The notes under the pieces were generated by a model. That model made no database searches and was not told the origin of the DNA. It worked only from the letters and a program-made list of their open reading frames with translations. The position numbers were made by a program, and so were the translations under genes. Of a stretch of 64,000 bases of DNA, positions 11,601 to 23,057 are shown one piece after another. Position 1 is the first letter of the stretch; the number at the start of each line of letters is the position of its first letter. Origin of the DNA: Trametes villosa (taxonomy: Eukaryota; Basidiomycota; Agaricomycetes; Polyporales; Polyporaceae); NCBI GenBank assembly GCA_002964805.2, contig PUDQ02000016.1, positions 372,001-436,000 of the forward strand. The letters are read 5' to 3'.

Positions 11601-14157
11601 TGCGTCCCAGTGCCCCATCTTCCTTTGCCGGAAATGAACTAATCAGCATCTAGGCTTCTTCCGGTCCATCTCGCTGAGGAACGTGAATGCACTGCAAGAT
11701 ACTCTGCGGTTGTTGACGCTCTGGTTCAAGTATGGCGCCCACGACGACGTCAGCCACGCTATGAGCAGCGGCTTCACGGACGTTGAGGTCGACACGTGGC
11801 TAGAAGTCATCCCTCAGGTACGTCACTTACCGCATATACCTGCGACCGCGTCTCAACTTCGTACTAGATTATCGCTCGTATTCAAACGCCAAGCAACAAC
11901 ATCCGGAGGAACATCAACAACCTCTTGACGGAAGTCGGGAAGCACCACCCTCAAGCCCTCGTGTATCCCCTTACCGTCGCATCGAAGTCCTCGAGTGCCG
12001 TGCGTATGAAGGCGGCTCTGAACATCATGGACCGTATGAGGGAACATAGCCCGGCCATTGTTGAGCAGGTATGTTGCGCGTCTTATACAGCTCAACAATG
12101 CCCTGACAACATTCCAAACCAGGCACTGCTTGTCAGTCATGAGCTGATCCGAGTGGCCATCCTCTGGCACGAGCTGTGGCACGAAGGTCTCGAGGAGGCG
12201 TCTCGCCTCTACTTCACCGACCATAACCCTATGGGCATGATTCACTTCTTAGAGCCGCTGCACGACATGCTGGAAGCTGTAATTCCCTCACCGCCTTTTC
12301 GATTTTCGTGTCGTCTTGCTAACACATTGTATAGGGCCCGAAGACGACGCGCGAGACCTCCTTCACGCAGGTATTCGGGCGAGACCTCCACGAGGCACGT
12401 GAAGCCTGCAGGCGGTACACGGTCTACGGAGAGAAGCGCGACCTCGAGAAGGCTTGGGAGATATACTATGGGGTAAAACTCATTGCGTGCTGTGGAAGTG
12501 CGTTTATTGATACCGGCCATTACGCAGGTCTTCAAGAAGATCGAGAAGCAGCTCCCTCAGTTGACAACCCTCGATCTGCAATACGTATCGCCCGAGTTAC
12601 TGAAGGCGAAGAACCTCGACCTTGCCGTGCCTGGTACGTCATCACGCACTTGGTAGAACTGTCTCCTCTGACCCCTGTGTGTAGGCACGTACAAGAGCGG
12701 GATGCCTGTCATCATGATCTCCAGCTTCGCTCCCAAGCTCACCGTCATCTCGTCCAAGCAGCGGCCGCGCAGGCTCTCGATCAAGGGCAGCGACGGGAAC
12801 GACTATCAGTTCCTGCTCAAGGGGCACGAGGACCTGCGGCAAGACGAGCGTGTCATGCAGCTCTTCAGTCTCGTCAACGGCCTCCTGGCGATCGACACGG
12901 ACTGCTTCAAGAGGCGTCTGCATATCCAGCGCTTCCCGGTTATACCCCTGGCTCCGAACGCGGGTCTGCTTGGATGGGTGAAGGACAGCGATACGCTCCA
13001 CGTTCTTGTTCGGGACTACCGCGAGTCGCGGAAGGTTCTGCTGAACATTGAGTACCGTTTGATGCTCCAGGTGCGTGCCAAAAGGCCCATTCCTTGACAA
13101 TGTTTCTCATGAATTTCGCTGCTAGATGGCGCCGGACTACGAGAACTTGATCCTCCTGCAGAAGATCGAGGTGTTCGAATACGCGCTCGAGAACACGACC
13201 GGACAGGACCTGTACCGGGTGCTGTGGCTGAAGAGCATCAACTCGGAGCACTGGCTCGAGCGGCGCGCGACGTACACGCGCTCGCTCGCAGTAAACAGCA
13301 TCGTGGGGCACATCCTCGGGCTCGGCGACCGGCACCCGTCGAACATCATGCTCGTGCGGCACACGGGCAAGGTCGTGCACATCGACTTCGGCGACTGCTT
13401 CGAGGTCGCGATGCACCGCGAGAAGTTCCCGGAGAAGATCCCGTTCCGGCTGACGCGCATGCTCACGCACGCGATGGAAGTGAGCGGGATCGAGGGCAGC
13501 TTCCGGAACACGTGCGAGATCAGCATGAAGGTCCTGCGGGACAACAAGGAGTCGCTCATGGCCGTGCTCGAGGCGTTCGTGTACGACCCGCTCATCAACT
13601 GGCGGCTCATGCAGCCAGACGTGGAGGCGCGCCGCGGAGAGGGTTAGTGGCTTCCCTCTTATGTGCTAGGTGGTGTGCGACTCTGACCTGGCTTCATGAC
13701 AAACAGGCGACAGCGGGCGATCCGCGGATCTGGTTCGCGCGGCCGCGTACCCCACAGCGCCCATCCGCAAGCTCAAGGCCGATGAGAACGAAATCTTGAA
13801 CGGTACGGACCAATGTTATTGACGTATCCACGGGGATACTAACGCCCGGTTACAGAGGCTCAAGAAGTCCGGAACGAGCGTGCTCTATTCGTGTACCGAC
13901 GTGTTCAAGATAAGCTTACGGGTACGTCATGATCCGCGCACGGCCTACTCTGCACCCACACTAAGGACAATGTTGCCAGGCCGCGATTTCAACCCGGATG
14001 AGGTCTTGACGGTGCCCGCGCAAGTAGACAAGCTCATCATCCAGGCTACGTCTTTGGAGAATCTGTGCCAGTGCTTCTCTGGGTGGTAAGTCTCTCAGCT
14101 ACATTGCGCTTTCCGCCCGTTGCTAACGTCGGGCGACGCAGGTGCGCGTTCTGGTGA
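5666..14157 (+). CDS. TOR: Target of rapamycin (TOR) serine/threonine kinase
   Basis: PI3K-related kinase at the core of TORC1/TORC2, coupling nutrients to growth. About 27 exons with short introns give roughly 2,340 aa, the usual TOR length. The first exon (5666-5782) encodes [20 protein letters not shown], and HEAT repeats run to about 9370. The FAT region follows to about 12070. The FRB domain (about 12121-12545) contains the rapamycin-site serine in [10 protein letters not shown] and the tryptophan in KAWEIYYG. The kinase domain (about 12690-13640) has [16 protein letters not shown], the catalytic loop GLGDRHPSN (13324-13344 for GDRHPSN) and HIDFGD (DFG at 13384-13392). The FATC tail ends CQCFSGWCAFW at the stop codon, split by an intron at 14087-14141. 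No frame break was seen, and all motifs look functional. Confidence 0.97.
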
Positions 14158-14451
14158 TTGTCCCACGAGGCTGTTGTCTGCTGTATTGCATGCTTTCGAT
14201 ATACCAGCTGTACATTTCCGGACGGTTTCTCTAGTGCTCTCGATAATAGAATGTATGATAGCTCGCCAGCGCGCGTGGTCGCGAGCGGGGGAGGGAGCGA
14301 GAATGGGATCGAGCAAGCATGGGAGTCTCAGGCTGACAGGCCGGGATGGGCGGGTAGCGAGAGCGCGTCCGAGTCCGAGTCCGAGGCCGAGTCCGGGGTC
14401 GGGTCACACCGCGCTCGTCTCGCTCGTCAACCAACTTGCGGCGGTGCAACG
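14158..14451. promoter_or_regulatory. TOR 3' flank and RCC2-PHD upstream region, with GTCCGA tandem repeat
   Basis: 294 bp separate the TOR stop from the next ATG on the same strand. Positions 14367-14402 hold about six imperfect copies of a GTCCGA hexamer. The TOR terminator and the next promoter must both fit here. Confidence 0.5.
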
Positions 14452-16953
14452 ATGTCCGCGCCCTTTGTCCCCCTTCTCTCCACCTCCAACGGCGACAAGC
14501 GATGGGGAAGAGGTACGGCCGACCCATGCCTTGTTCCGTAGACCTGCGCTGAGCTTGAATTCCGCCCGCTGCAGTCCTCATTTGCGGAGGCACCGACTGG
14601 TGAGTGTTCGAGTTCGTGATCGGCCGCGGTGGCTGCGACCCCCCATCGCGTGCACCTCCGCGTGCACGGCCCTGGCCCGCGCCGACGCGTAGGCAGCGCA
14701 CAACAGCTCACGACGCCCACAGGCCGCGTCTGGGCAAGAAGGACAAGGGAGGGAAGAAGGGCCAGGAGGATGGCAGCGCGTGCGTTTCTCCCGCTTCTCT
14801 CGTGCTCTGCATTCAACCAACCCGCCAATCCCCCACCCCCCGCGCCCACAGCAACCCGTCGCCCGACCTTCTCGAGCCCCACATCCTCCGCTCGCTGAGC
14901 AACATCAAGGCCGTCTCCATTCACACGTCATGCGTCGCCTGCTATTGCATCGTCTTGGACGTTGATGGCGCGGCGTGGATGTTCGGGCGCAACGACAAGG
15001 GGTGTCTGGGCCTGCAGGACGTCGACATGATCTCGGAGAACGCGCCGCGTCGGGTGACGGCGCAAGACCTCGGTGCGCCGAAAGGGACCCGTCTGGTCCA
15101 TGCCGCCTGCGGGAAGAACCACACGTTGCTGGTCGGGAGCGAGGGGCAGATATGGAGCGCCGGGGCGAACAATGCGGGCCAGGTGGGTGGTCAATGTCTC
15201 ATGGGCGGTTTCGCACATTCAGTTGATGACGACGCGGGACAGTGCGGCCACTCGGCGTGTCCGCAAATATCGACATTCAAACAGTTGAGTTGGTCTAAAG
15301 CAGGCGCGAAGGACAAGGTCGTGCAGGCCGCTGCTGGCATCACCTTCTCTGTCATTCTCACGGAGAGCGGGAAAGGTGCGCTTACCTCCGTCGCCTTATG
15401 GGGACTAGTATCGACCTCTCTCCGTGTCAGTGTATGCGTTCGGAAGCGAGGAGAAGGGCCAGCTCGCGAATGGGCAGGCCGGCGAGCGCATCGTGTCGGC
15501 CGGCAAGTCGGCGTTTGACTACGAGTCCGACCCCAGTGAGTTCAACAGTCCATGCATTACCGCGCGTGCTAACCCGGAGCGTAGTTCAGGTGAAAGTGCT
15601 CGCGGAGCGGAAGATTGTGAAGATAGCATGCGGCTCCCAGCATGCATTGGCCCTTGACAGCGACGGGTAAGGTCAATGTACCGATGCGTGCGAAGCATGA
15701 CCCTGAACCATGCAACAGACGTGTATACGGCTGGGGCTATAACGGATACTGTCGCCTGGGCTTGGGAAACCAACAGGACGCGTTGGTCCCCAAGTTAATC
15801 CCCCAGGTAAGCCGTTTACCTATTGAAAGCCCCTGACGTGCTGCTCACGGCGTGAATGCAGTTTGCGGGCCCCAACGAGATTACTATGGGCGCGGATATT
15901 ATCGCCGGGCCTTCGAATTCTGTCGTCATTGATAGGCAGAATATGTACTTCATGGCCGGAAAGTGGAAGAACACGGGTGATGGTGCGTGTCATGACATTC
16001 TCAGATTGACCGCCTCTAACGCCGGTACCATAGGCTCCGGTGGCCAGCCCTTTTCCACATTCAAGTTCATCCAGGACATCATGCAAGTTCGTTGTCTAGC
16101 GTCCTTCCTCACGTATTGACGACATCCGCAGGGGCTGCAAGATCATTCACGCAGCGTGCGGCGGCGTCACCCACTGGGCCATAGCCCAAGAGGAGGACGG
16201 CGTCATGACCATCGCCTTCGGCCAGGGCGCACTGAATGGTGGGTCGCAGTCCACCGTGTTGGTACGTGCCGTGCCTTAATGGCTCCTGTGCATAGGCGAG
16301 CTTGGTCTGGGGCCGAATGAACCCAAGAGCTCTACGAAGCCCCTGCAACATAAGCCGCTCACCGGCATCGACATACTGCAGTACGTTTCCGCGCCTAAAC
16401 AACTAGTCTTCAGGGCGCCCCTGATAGTGTCCATCCCAGGGTTGCCCCCGGGCAAAATACGACGTACTTCCTCGCGCACCCGAACGACAAGTACTCCGAC
16501 CTGCCGCGACACCCCGCGGAGATCGACGTGCCGGACTTCTGCGTCGTCTGCGAGAAGGACAACGGCGACGACGATCCCCTGCTCGAGTGCGAGAAGGTCC
16601 GTCTGCCCGCCGGTCTCCATCCCGAGTCCTCCTGTATGCTGACATGGCCTCCCAGTGCGACTACCCGTACCACCTGAAATGCCTCGACCCGCCGCTGGAC
16701 GCCGTCCCGGACGGGGAGTGGTTCTGCCCGGACTGCGAGGCGGACCCCGGCGCGCCGGTGTCTATCGACGGCGTGAAGAGGGCGCCGGTGAAGGGCAGGA
16801 AGGGCAAGGCTGCGGACGCCGCGGAGGAGCCTGCCGTCGCGGGGCAGAAGCGCAAGGCTGCGTCTCAGGCTGCTCGTAAGCTTGCCAGTCTTCTTGCATT
16901 ATGCTCTGGGACGCTGACTGTCGCCATGTCTAGCTGCGAAGCGCAAGAAATAG
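14452..16953 (+). CDS. RCC2/TD-60-like beta-propeller protein with C-terminal PHD finger
   Basis: Fifteen exons (14452-14512, 14575-14599, 14723-14779, 14852-15182, 15243-15375, 15431-15535, 15585-15666, 15719-15806, 15862-15982, 16034-16082, 16132-16238, 16296-16380, 16440-16596, 16656-16875, 16934-16953) keep frame throughout and give 546 aa. The start MSAPFVPLLS leads into RVLICGGTDWPRLGKKDKG, the RCC2 signature region rather than classical RCC1. Later blades include AACGKNHTLLVG, IACGSQHALALDSDG, YGWGYNGYCRLGLG and GQGALNGELGLG. The last quarter is a PHD finger, FCVVCEKDN..LLECEKCDYPYHLKC..WFCPDCE (C4-H-C3), followed by a basic tail ending PAKRKK, a probable nuclear signal. RCC2 proteins bind chromatin and small GTPases, and PHD fingers usually read histone H3 tails. 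The combination suggests a nuclear chromatin factor. Intron 10 has a GC donor. Confidence 0.9.
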
Positions 16954-17191
16954 CCTGTGCGCGCGATGCCGGCATAACGCTGGCATAAGCGTAGGTGTGG
17001 GGTTACATCGTCTCCTTTCCATCTCTATCTCTCCTCATGTGGTTTTGTATATTATTCCCTGATATTGGACATATGTTCCTAGTTTCTACGCTGTGTTGTG
17101 GAACCCCTGGTGGATACTCAAGGGACAGCGACGATGCCCATCGGGGTATATGCAAGGTTCAGGTCGAACGTCTAGTGAACTCGAGCTGTGA

Positions 17192-19323
17192 CTACGCGCT
17201 AGCGAGAGGAGGGAACTCGAGAGCAACATCGAGGGTGTAGTAGCCGCAGCCGCCGGTTCCCAGCCCCACGCCCGACATCTCGTCCGCATCCCAGATACTG
17301 AGCCGCAGGGTGATGGTAGGAAGGTCCGTTGTGGGACCATCGAAACGCTTCTTCCCCTCTCCCAGTCGTTGACATGGTGTCCGTCGCATGTCGTTGGTAC
17401 CGAGCGTTTATGCTCCCCGATAGGTGCGTCCTTCAAATCAGGTTCAGTGCCGCCGAACAGGAGTGAGAACGAGAATAGGATGGACACACCTCGCCCGAAT
17501 GGTACCCGCTCTGTACCCATTCAAGAGACACATGTAGCGGACCGCCGCGTTGTACCCGGCAGATAAAGACGGTGATGTCCACCGTGCTTTGGCTCGCAGC
17601 GTGTATGAGGCTGAACCCGCCGAGAGGCCTGGAATGGGACAGCTTCGCGACCCGGGCTTGCGTCGCGTCTGCTCCCACAGTCACACCGCCCAGAACAGCA
17701 CCCTGCGCCCGGAGGTGCCGCAACGTCCAGCTGGGGAGCACGACCTCACAGTCGCCCGCGAAGCCCCTGTCCATCCACGCAGGGCGGCGCCCATACACAG
17801 TCACGCCGGTCTCCGCCTGCAGGCGTTGGCTCGGGATGCAGAGGTCGCGGACCGCCACCTCGAGCGCGCCCGCGGTCCTGCTGAATGCCGCCGGGTCGAG
17901 CAGCGCCACGCGGGGGTACTGCTGCGAGTGGGGGAAAGCGGCCGCTCTCGCCGCGCGAATCCACTCGGACCGATCGACACCACGCATCTCGCGCTGGACG
18001 GGGCGGCGCAGCCGCATGCCGCCGCCGTAGAGGAACTGCACGACGCCGTCGAAGCCGACGATGAACCCGTACTCGCCATCGTAGCCGCTCGTAAAGTGCG
18101 TCCATGCTGCGTCCGGGGAGGAGACAATGAGCGCGGGAAGGCGCCCCGCCGAGTCTTCGCACGCCAGGATGGCGAACTGAGCCTCGAGGGTACCTTCCTT
18201 GCTTGGGAAGTGCATGGTGAGGACCGGGAATGTCGACCGAATCCCGTGGCTGGTTGATATGCACAGCGCCGGGGAGGAGGCTGCCAGTCCTAGACTTGAA
18301 GAGAAGGAAGCGAGGGGGATGGGCGAGAACTCGGCAGAGTACTGGAAGTCCGCGGGGCATGAAGCGAGGAGGTACGCTCCTTTGGACGCGCGGAGCTGGT
18401 CGAATGGTACGCGCCGGAGAGGAGGCAGAGCACCGCCCTGAGTACTGATATCCAGCGGCACCATGAGTCCCCAAGTGAAGAGCGACTGGTCCGGAATGCG
18501 CTGCATGATCTCCTCCTGGAACCGGATAAACGCCTGGGAGCCCTCCCCGTAGATCACAGACAGGCGAACGCCGAATATACCCATGAGGCAGTACGCCTCG
18601 TCCTCGACACGCGTCGTCTGCCGCCCCGAGGCCCAGGACATCCGCCGTGCGATGCTCACGGCGCGTAACGGCCGCACATGCAGCAGCACGTCCCGCTCGA
18701 TGCCCGTGACATCCGTGATGACGCCCACCAGGCTGGCCCTCGTACCGATCATCCGCCACTCTCGCGACAGGAAGACGCTTCCCCATGGGACGAGGAGCTC
18801 TTGTAGCGTCCATCCGCGGGTGAACCACGCGCTCCGGCGGAACTGCGAATCCGGTGCGGCGGGGCTCTCGTCGTCGGAGACGTCGGCGAGGAACACGTAG
18901 CAGACCTCCGCGTGCGCGTACCAGTCGAACATGGAGTTGATCGCCTCGGACAGCTCCGCGCTGCTCGTCTTGTCGATGCAGCACGTGTCGATCCAGGCGT
19001 AGGGGAGGCCTTTCGCGCGGGCGTAGTCGCAGCAGCGGCGGATCTTCTCACTGAGGTGGCTCCGGACGAGGTCTAAGAGTACGGGGTCGTCATCTGCAGG
19101 AACGGTTTGATATGTGCTACGAGCATTGGTATGGATGCGCTGAACGTCCTATAGGGATCACTGAGTCAACACAATCCGGGCGGCAGTAGTGACGTTGCTA
19201 CACTCATACCTGGTATGTCTGCTCCCCTGCACGGTTCCATACGTGCGACAGAATTGCGTACGCTACTTTCGAGGGGTCTTGAACAAAGTGTAGCTGGTAA
19301 GTGGTGGTGTTGAGGAGCCACAT
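17192..19323 (-). CDS. HET-domain protein (HET-1 of tandem pair)
   Basis: Member of the fungal heterokaryon-incompatibility (HET) family, often involved in allorecognition or NLR-like signalling. Exons 19210-19323, 17490-19148 and 17192-17356 give 645 aa. The N-terminus reads MWLLNTTTYQLHFVQDPSKV. HET motifs follow in order: YAILSHVW, YAWIDTCCIDK, AINSMFDWY, RGWTLQELLVP, ARRMSWAS and EDEAYCLMGIFGV, then YGEGSQAFIRFQEEIM. About 350 residues of unclassified C-terminal sequence follow. No NACHT or ankyrin domain is visible. The final junction is uncertain: the intron 17357-17489 needs an unusual GAG acceptor but restores a sensible tail (LSIWDADEMSGVGLG). An alternative AAG acceptor at about 17431 reads into low-complexity sequence. 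It is paralogous to the next gene upstream. Confidence 0.85.
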
Positions 19324-19793
19324 CGATGCCTGTGAGTTTGTATGAGTCTACAACTGGGCCCGGCGCAGGCTGAAAGGGTCGTAGTGCACATACTCTGCCG
19401 TTACTGCCTGTAACGTTGTATCTAGCAGTGGATGCTGTAGTAACAGTCGGAGGTTGGGGACCTGCCCCGGAGATCGACTGGCATCGAGGTTTATATCAAA
19501 CCACGGCGGAACGCGAGGCTGTTGGGAGAGTAATTGGGTCCACTGCGCGCGGCACAGCCTCGCTCCCGGCGGTCCATATTCCGTGAGAGTCGCACAACCG
19601 TATGAGATTTCAACGCAAGCGAAGGGGGCAAGATTGCGGGCGAGAGGCCAGTCTGACAGGGGGCTGTACGTCGGACGATACTGATGTCCGTGAGTGCCTC
19701 ACGAAGTGTATAGTAGGCGCGGTTAAGAACGGGCTCACTGATACCTCTACGAATACACTTGAAGGATATGATGGATGGCTATGAAAGTATGGA
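19324..19793. other. Spacer between the tandem HET genes
   Basis: 470 bp between the stop of HET-2 and the ATG of HET-1, both on the minus strand. No gene is seen; the region must hold the HET-1 promoter. Confidence 0.5.
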
Positions 19794-22072
19794 CTACAAG
19801 TGTGCAGGTTTGAGGGCGCCCGAGAGGTCGATCGAGAGCCAGAGGTCGGGTATGAAGCGTGATTCAGGGAGGGAATAGTTCAAGGGACACTCCACAGCAA
19901 GCCGCAGTATTCTGCCATACTGAATCCTGCTCTTACCCCAGTCCCACGTCATGCTCCGCTCTTCCAGCGATAGGGGGACGACAAACGAGGCCTGCGCGAC
20001 GGTCCGCTCTGGGAGCTTCACGGTGTCGCTGACGATCGAAGTGCAGGTCATTGTGTTGCTGCCATTCGAGCCCTTCGACGGCCACTCCTTCACTACGCAG
20101 CCCCGGCACTCGCACGAATCGCAGAAGGGTTTCTCTATGTCTTCATCGTCAGCCTCCGGCGGCGGAACATGACAGACACGAGAGATAGTGATGGTGACCC
20201 TGGTGTTTTTCGAGGGCACCCACCATGTCGACCGGTGCGAACGTTCCCCAGCTGGATGCTCCGCTTCGACGTGTGCAAGGGTCAGGGAGATCTGGATGTG
20301 CACCCTAGACTTCGCTCGAGAGAGTACCGAGGACTCGAAGAGGGAGGTTGTGACAGTCATCTCGTGTTCTGAGTCGGAACGCTGGCAAACGAGCGGAAGG
20401 ACGCCGTATCCGAGCACGCGCAGCTTTTCTCGACTTAGTGGCTCGAGATCAATGGAAGCCGCCGATCTGCGACCGTACCAGGACGAGCGGTAAGAGGAGG
20501 GCCAGAGGTTGATGGGGGTGTAGCTTCTTCCATTGCGCGAGTCCAAGTCAGGCACAGAGGATGTCGAGTGGTGCAGGAGGGATAGTTCGACAGGCTTTGG
20601 GGAGACATGGTTGAGCGCCGCTTCTAGCGCTTCGCCTTCCAGACTGATCACCCTGTACAGGGAGCTCCCAGGGCATGAACGCTTGCACTTCACGTGAGTG
20701 GCGAGAGTGAGGCTGTTCTGGTCGGCTGAGCCGCTCGAAGCTGGATGGAAGAGAGCGAGAGTGTAGAGATGATCGAACTCGTCCGTGCACCGTAGAACAG
20801 CAAGCGATTGCGCGCGTCCTAAGGATAGGCAGTGGTTGTAATCTTCCGCCGACTGGAGACGCTTATCACCGGGCAAGAGGGAGATGGTCGTGGCGGTAAA
20901 CTGTGGCAGCTCAGTCAGGTCAATCGTGAAAACCTTCATGCGGACGCCCTCAGGAGTTACGACGGAGTGAAGCGCAGGGACTTCGCGAGCCTGCGCAGGT
21001 TCCTTCGAGCGGTCGCGGCCAGCAAGGAGCGAGAGGAAGTCAGACGGTGAGCATGGTCGGATGTCCCCTGCCCAAGAAAATTCTTGCGGTGAGGTTGCAA
21101 GAAGGCCGGTGGGGGCGTCGTGATCCGGAGTGACGGATTTATTAGATGCTTTATCGGGCGTATATAGGAGGCACCTTGCGCCCCAAGCGAAGAGAGACTG
21201 ATCCGGGATGGTCTTCATGATTTCCTCCTGGAGGCGCAGGAACGCATTGCGCCCCTCGCCGTAAATCGGCGACAGGTAGACGCCGAAGATGCCCAGCAGC
21301 GAGTACGCCTCGTCCTCGATGCGCGTTGTTTTCCGATACGCTGCCCATGACATCCTCCGTGCGACGCTGGCGCTGGATAGCGGGGCGAGACCCGTGAGGA
21401 TATCGTCGTCGATTTTAGTCTCCAGACTAAGGGCGAACACAAGACTAGTTTTGGTTCCCAAGAGCGTCCACGAAGCGGTGAGGAACACGACGTTTCGCGG
21501 AGCGATGAGCTCTTGAAGCGTCCACCCGCGTTTGTGCCATCTGCTCCGCCGGAACGCGGAGGAATCGTGGTCTGGGTCCTGTTTGCTGTCAGGGACATCG
21601 ACGAGGTAGACGTAGCAAACGTTTGAAAGACGGTAGAGGTCGAACATGGAGTTGATCGCCTCCGCAAGCTCTGCGCTGCTCGACTTGTCGATGCACGCGG
21701 AGTCGATCCAAATCAGTTTGTACCCGGCCTCACAGGCGACCCCGCAGGCCGACTTGATCTTATCGGAGAGGTCGGGGTGGGAGAGGATAGACATTGGGCC
21801 GGTAGGAGCGGCGGTGGACTCCGTGCCTCGAGTCACACAGTCAGCAACGAAGTTGTAGGACTCAACGCTCGATATCAAGGTAGAGACTTACTAGGCACCC
21901 CCGAAGATACAGCTTTCTTCATGCGCTTCCAGATCTTCCTGACCTCATTGTACGTCTGCTCGCCGCCCTCCTTCTCCGATCGCCATGTATGAGACAAGAT
22001 CGCATATACCACCGTGGTCGGATCGGCGATCCAGCGAAATTCGCCAGTAGATGTGTCCAAGAAACGCGGCAT
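19794..22072 (-). CDS. HET-domain protein (HET-2 of tandem pair)
   Basis: Second HET-family gene, same strand as and upstream of HET-1. Exons 21892-22072 and 19794-21826 join in phase to 737 aa. It starts MPRFLDTSTGEFRWI and carries YAILSHTWRS, LIWIDSACIDKSSSAEL, AINSMFDLY, RGWTLQELIAP, ARRMSWAAYRKTTRIEDEAY, SLLGIFGVYLSPIYGEG and LRLQEEIMKTIPDQSLFAWG. The conserved block clearly matches HET-1, and the C-terminal part is long and divergent, with Cys/Pro-rich pieces. No partner domain such as NACHT, TIR or ankyrin is visible. The 64-nt intron has a CTGAC branch sequence and a GAG acceptor. The function is inferred from the family; a role in this fungus is unknown. Confidence 0.9.
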
Positions 22073-23057
22073 AAGCGTGGATCGCTATCGACACCGTGAT
22101 ATTAGAAGGATGCATCCTGCACGCAAGGGGTGCTCACTCGCTTTTGCACTCGGAACGACTCCCCTTTGGCGAAGAAATGGTGCAGGGAAGAGAGGAGATT
22201 GAGCGAACGTGGAATCCGCGAGGGAGTAGATGTAGAATGCACGGGAGAGTGGGCAGATAGCGAGGGGCAATGTAGCTGGAGAGACCCAGGGAGAGAGGAG
22301 GCGGAAGGGGAGCTCGTATACTCTTCATCTTCGCCGATGGCGTGCCCGTCGATAGACTTTCATACAGCTGAAGAAGATGGCCTATCGAAACGATCAGCTT
22401 CTCATGGATGACCACAGCGCCCAGAATAACCTACGCTCCTGTCGTGAGGCGGTCTTGTAGTTGGTGAGGGTTGGTGTTCAGCAGCAACATGTACGTGCAG
22501 CGATTGGGAAAACAGACTTTGCAGTAGTGCCGCGAGGGGCCACCGGTCTCGTCTGGTGTCAGCGAGATCTTCAAGGCGTCACACCGCGCACGAGGACGGG
22601 GCTCGGAGGAATACTCTTAGAAGCCACGTTGACCGCGTTCTCCCTCTGGGAATGTCCGTCAGGCGTCCCCCTAGGCTTACGCGGTAAGTCTACGCGCTCT
22701 CGCGAATTACAGAACGAGCGCACCTGCACTTTACCATATCAGCGAGAAGGGGGGCTCTGCTCGCAGCAATTCTGAGTGGAAGCCGGGTCAGGCATGTAAT
22801 CACATACTCACCTAACCTAGAGCCGCGAGGAATTCGTGGGATCCCGCGTCGTCGAAGTTGCAGTAACGGAGGACGCAGATGCCCACAGACACGACAAACC
22901 TACAAAGGCGACATACCCCGGGGCATCCGCTAGACATAGACCTCAAAATTGATACTAAATGGGCTGTATTTTCACGGGTATCCAGCAGACGAGATAAAAG
23001 CAAGCTAAACCAGCGCCGCACGCACGCGGCCCTATCCCAAAGACCCCCCGCCCTCGC
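22073..23057. other. Intergenic, upstream of HET-2
   Basis: 985 bp with only short, unrecognised open frames. It contains the HET-2 promoter and the ERG9 3' region, since both genes lie on the minus strand. Confidence 0.5.
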
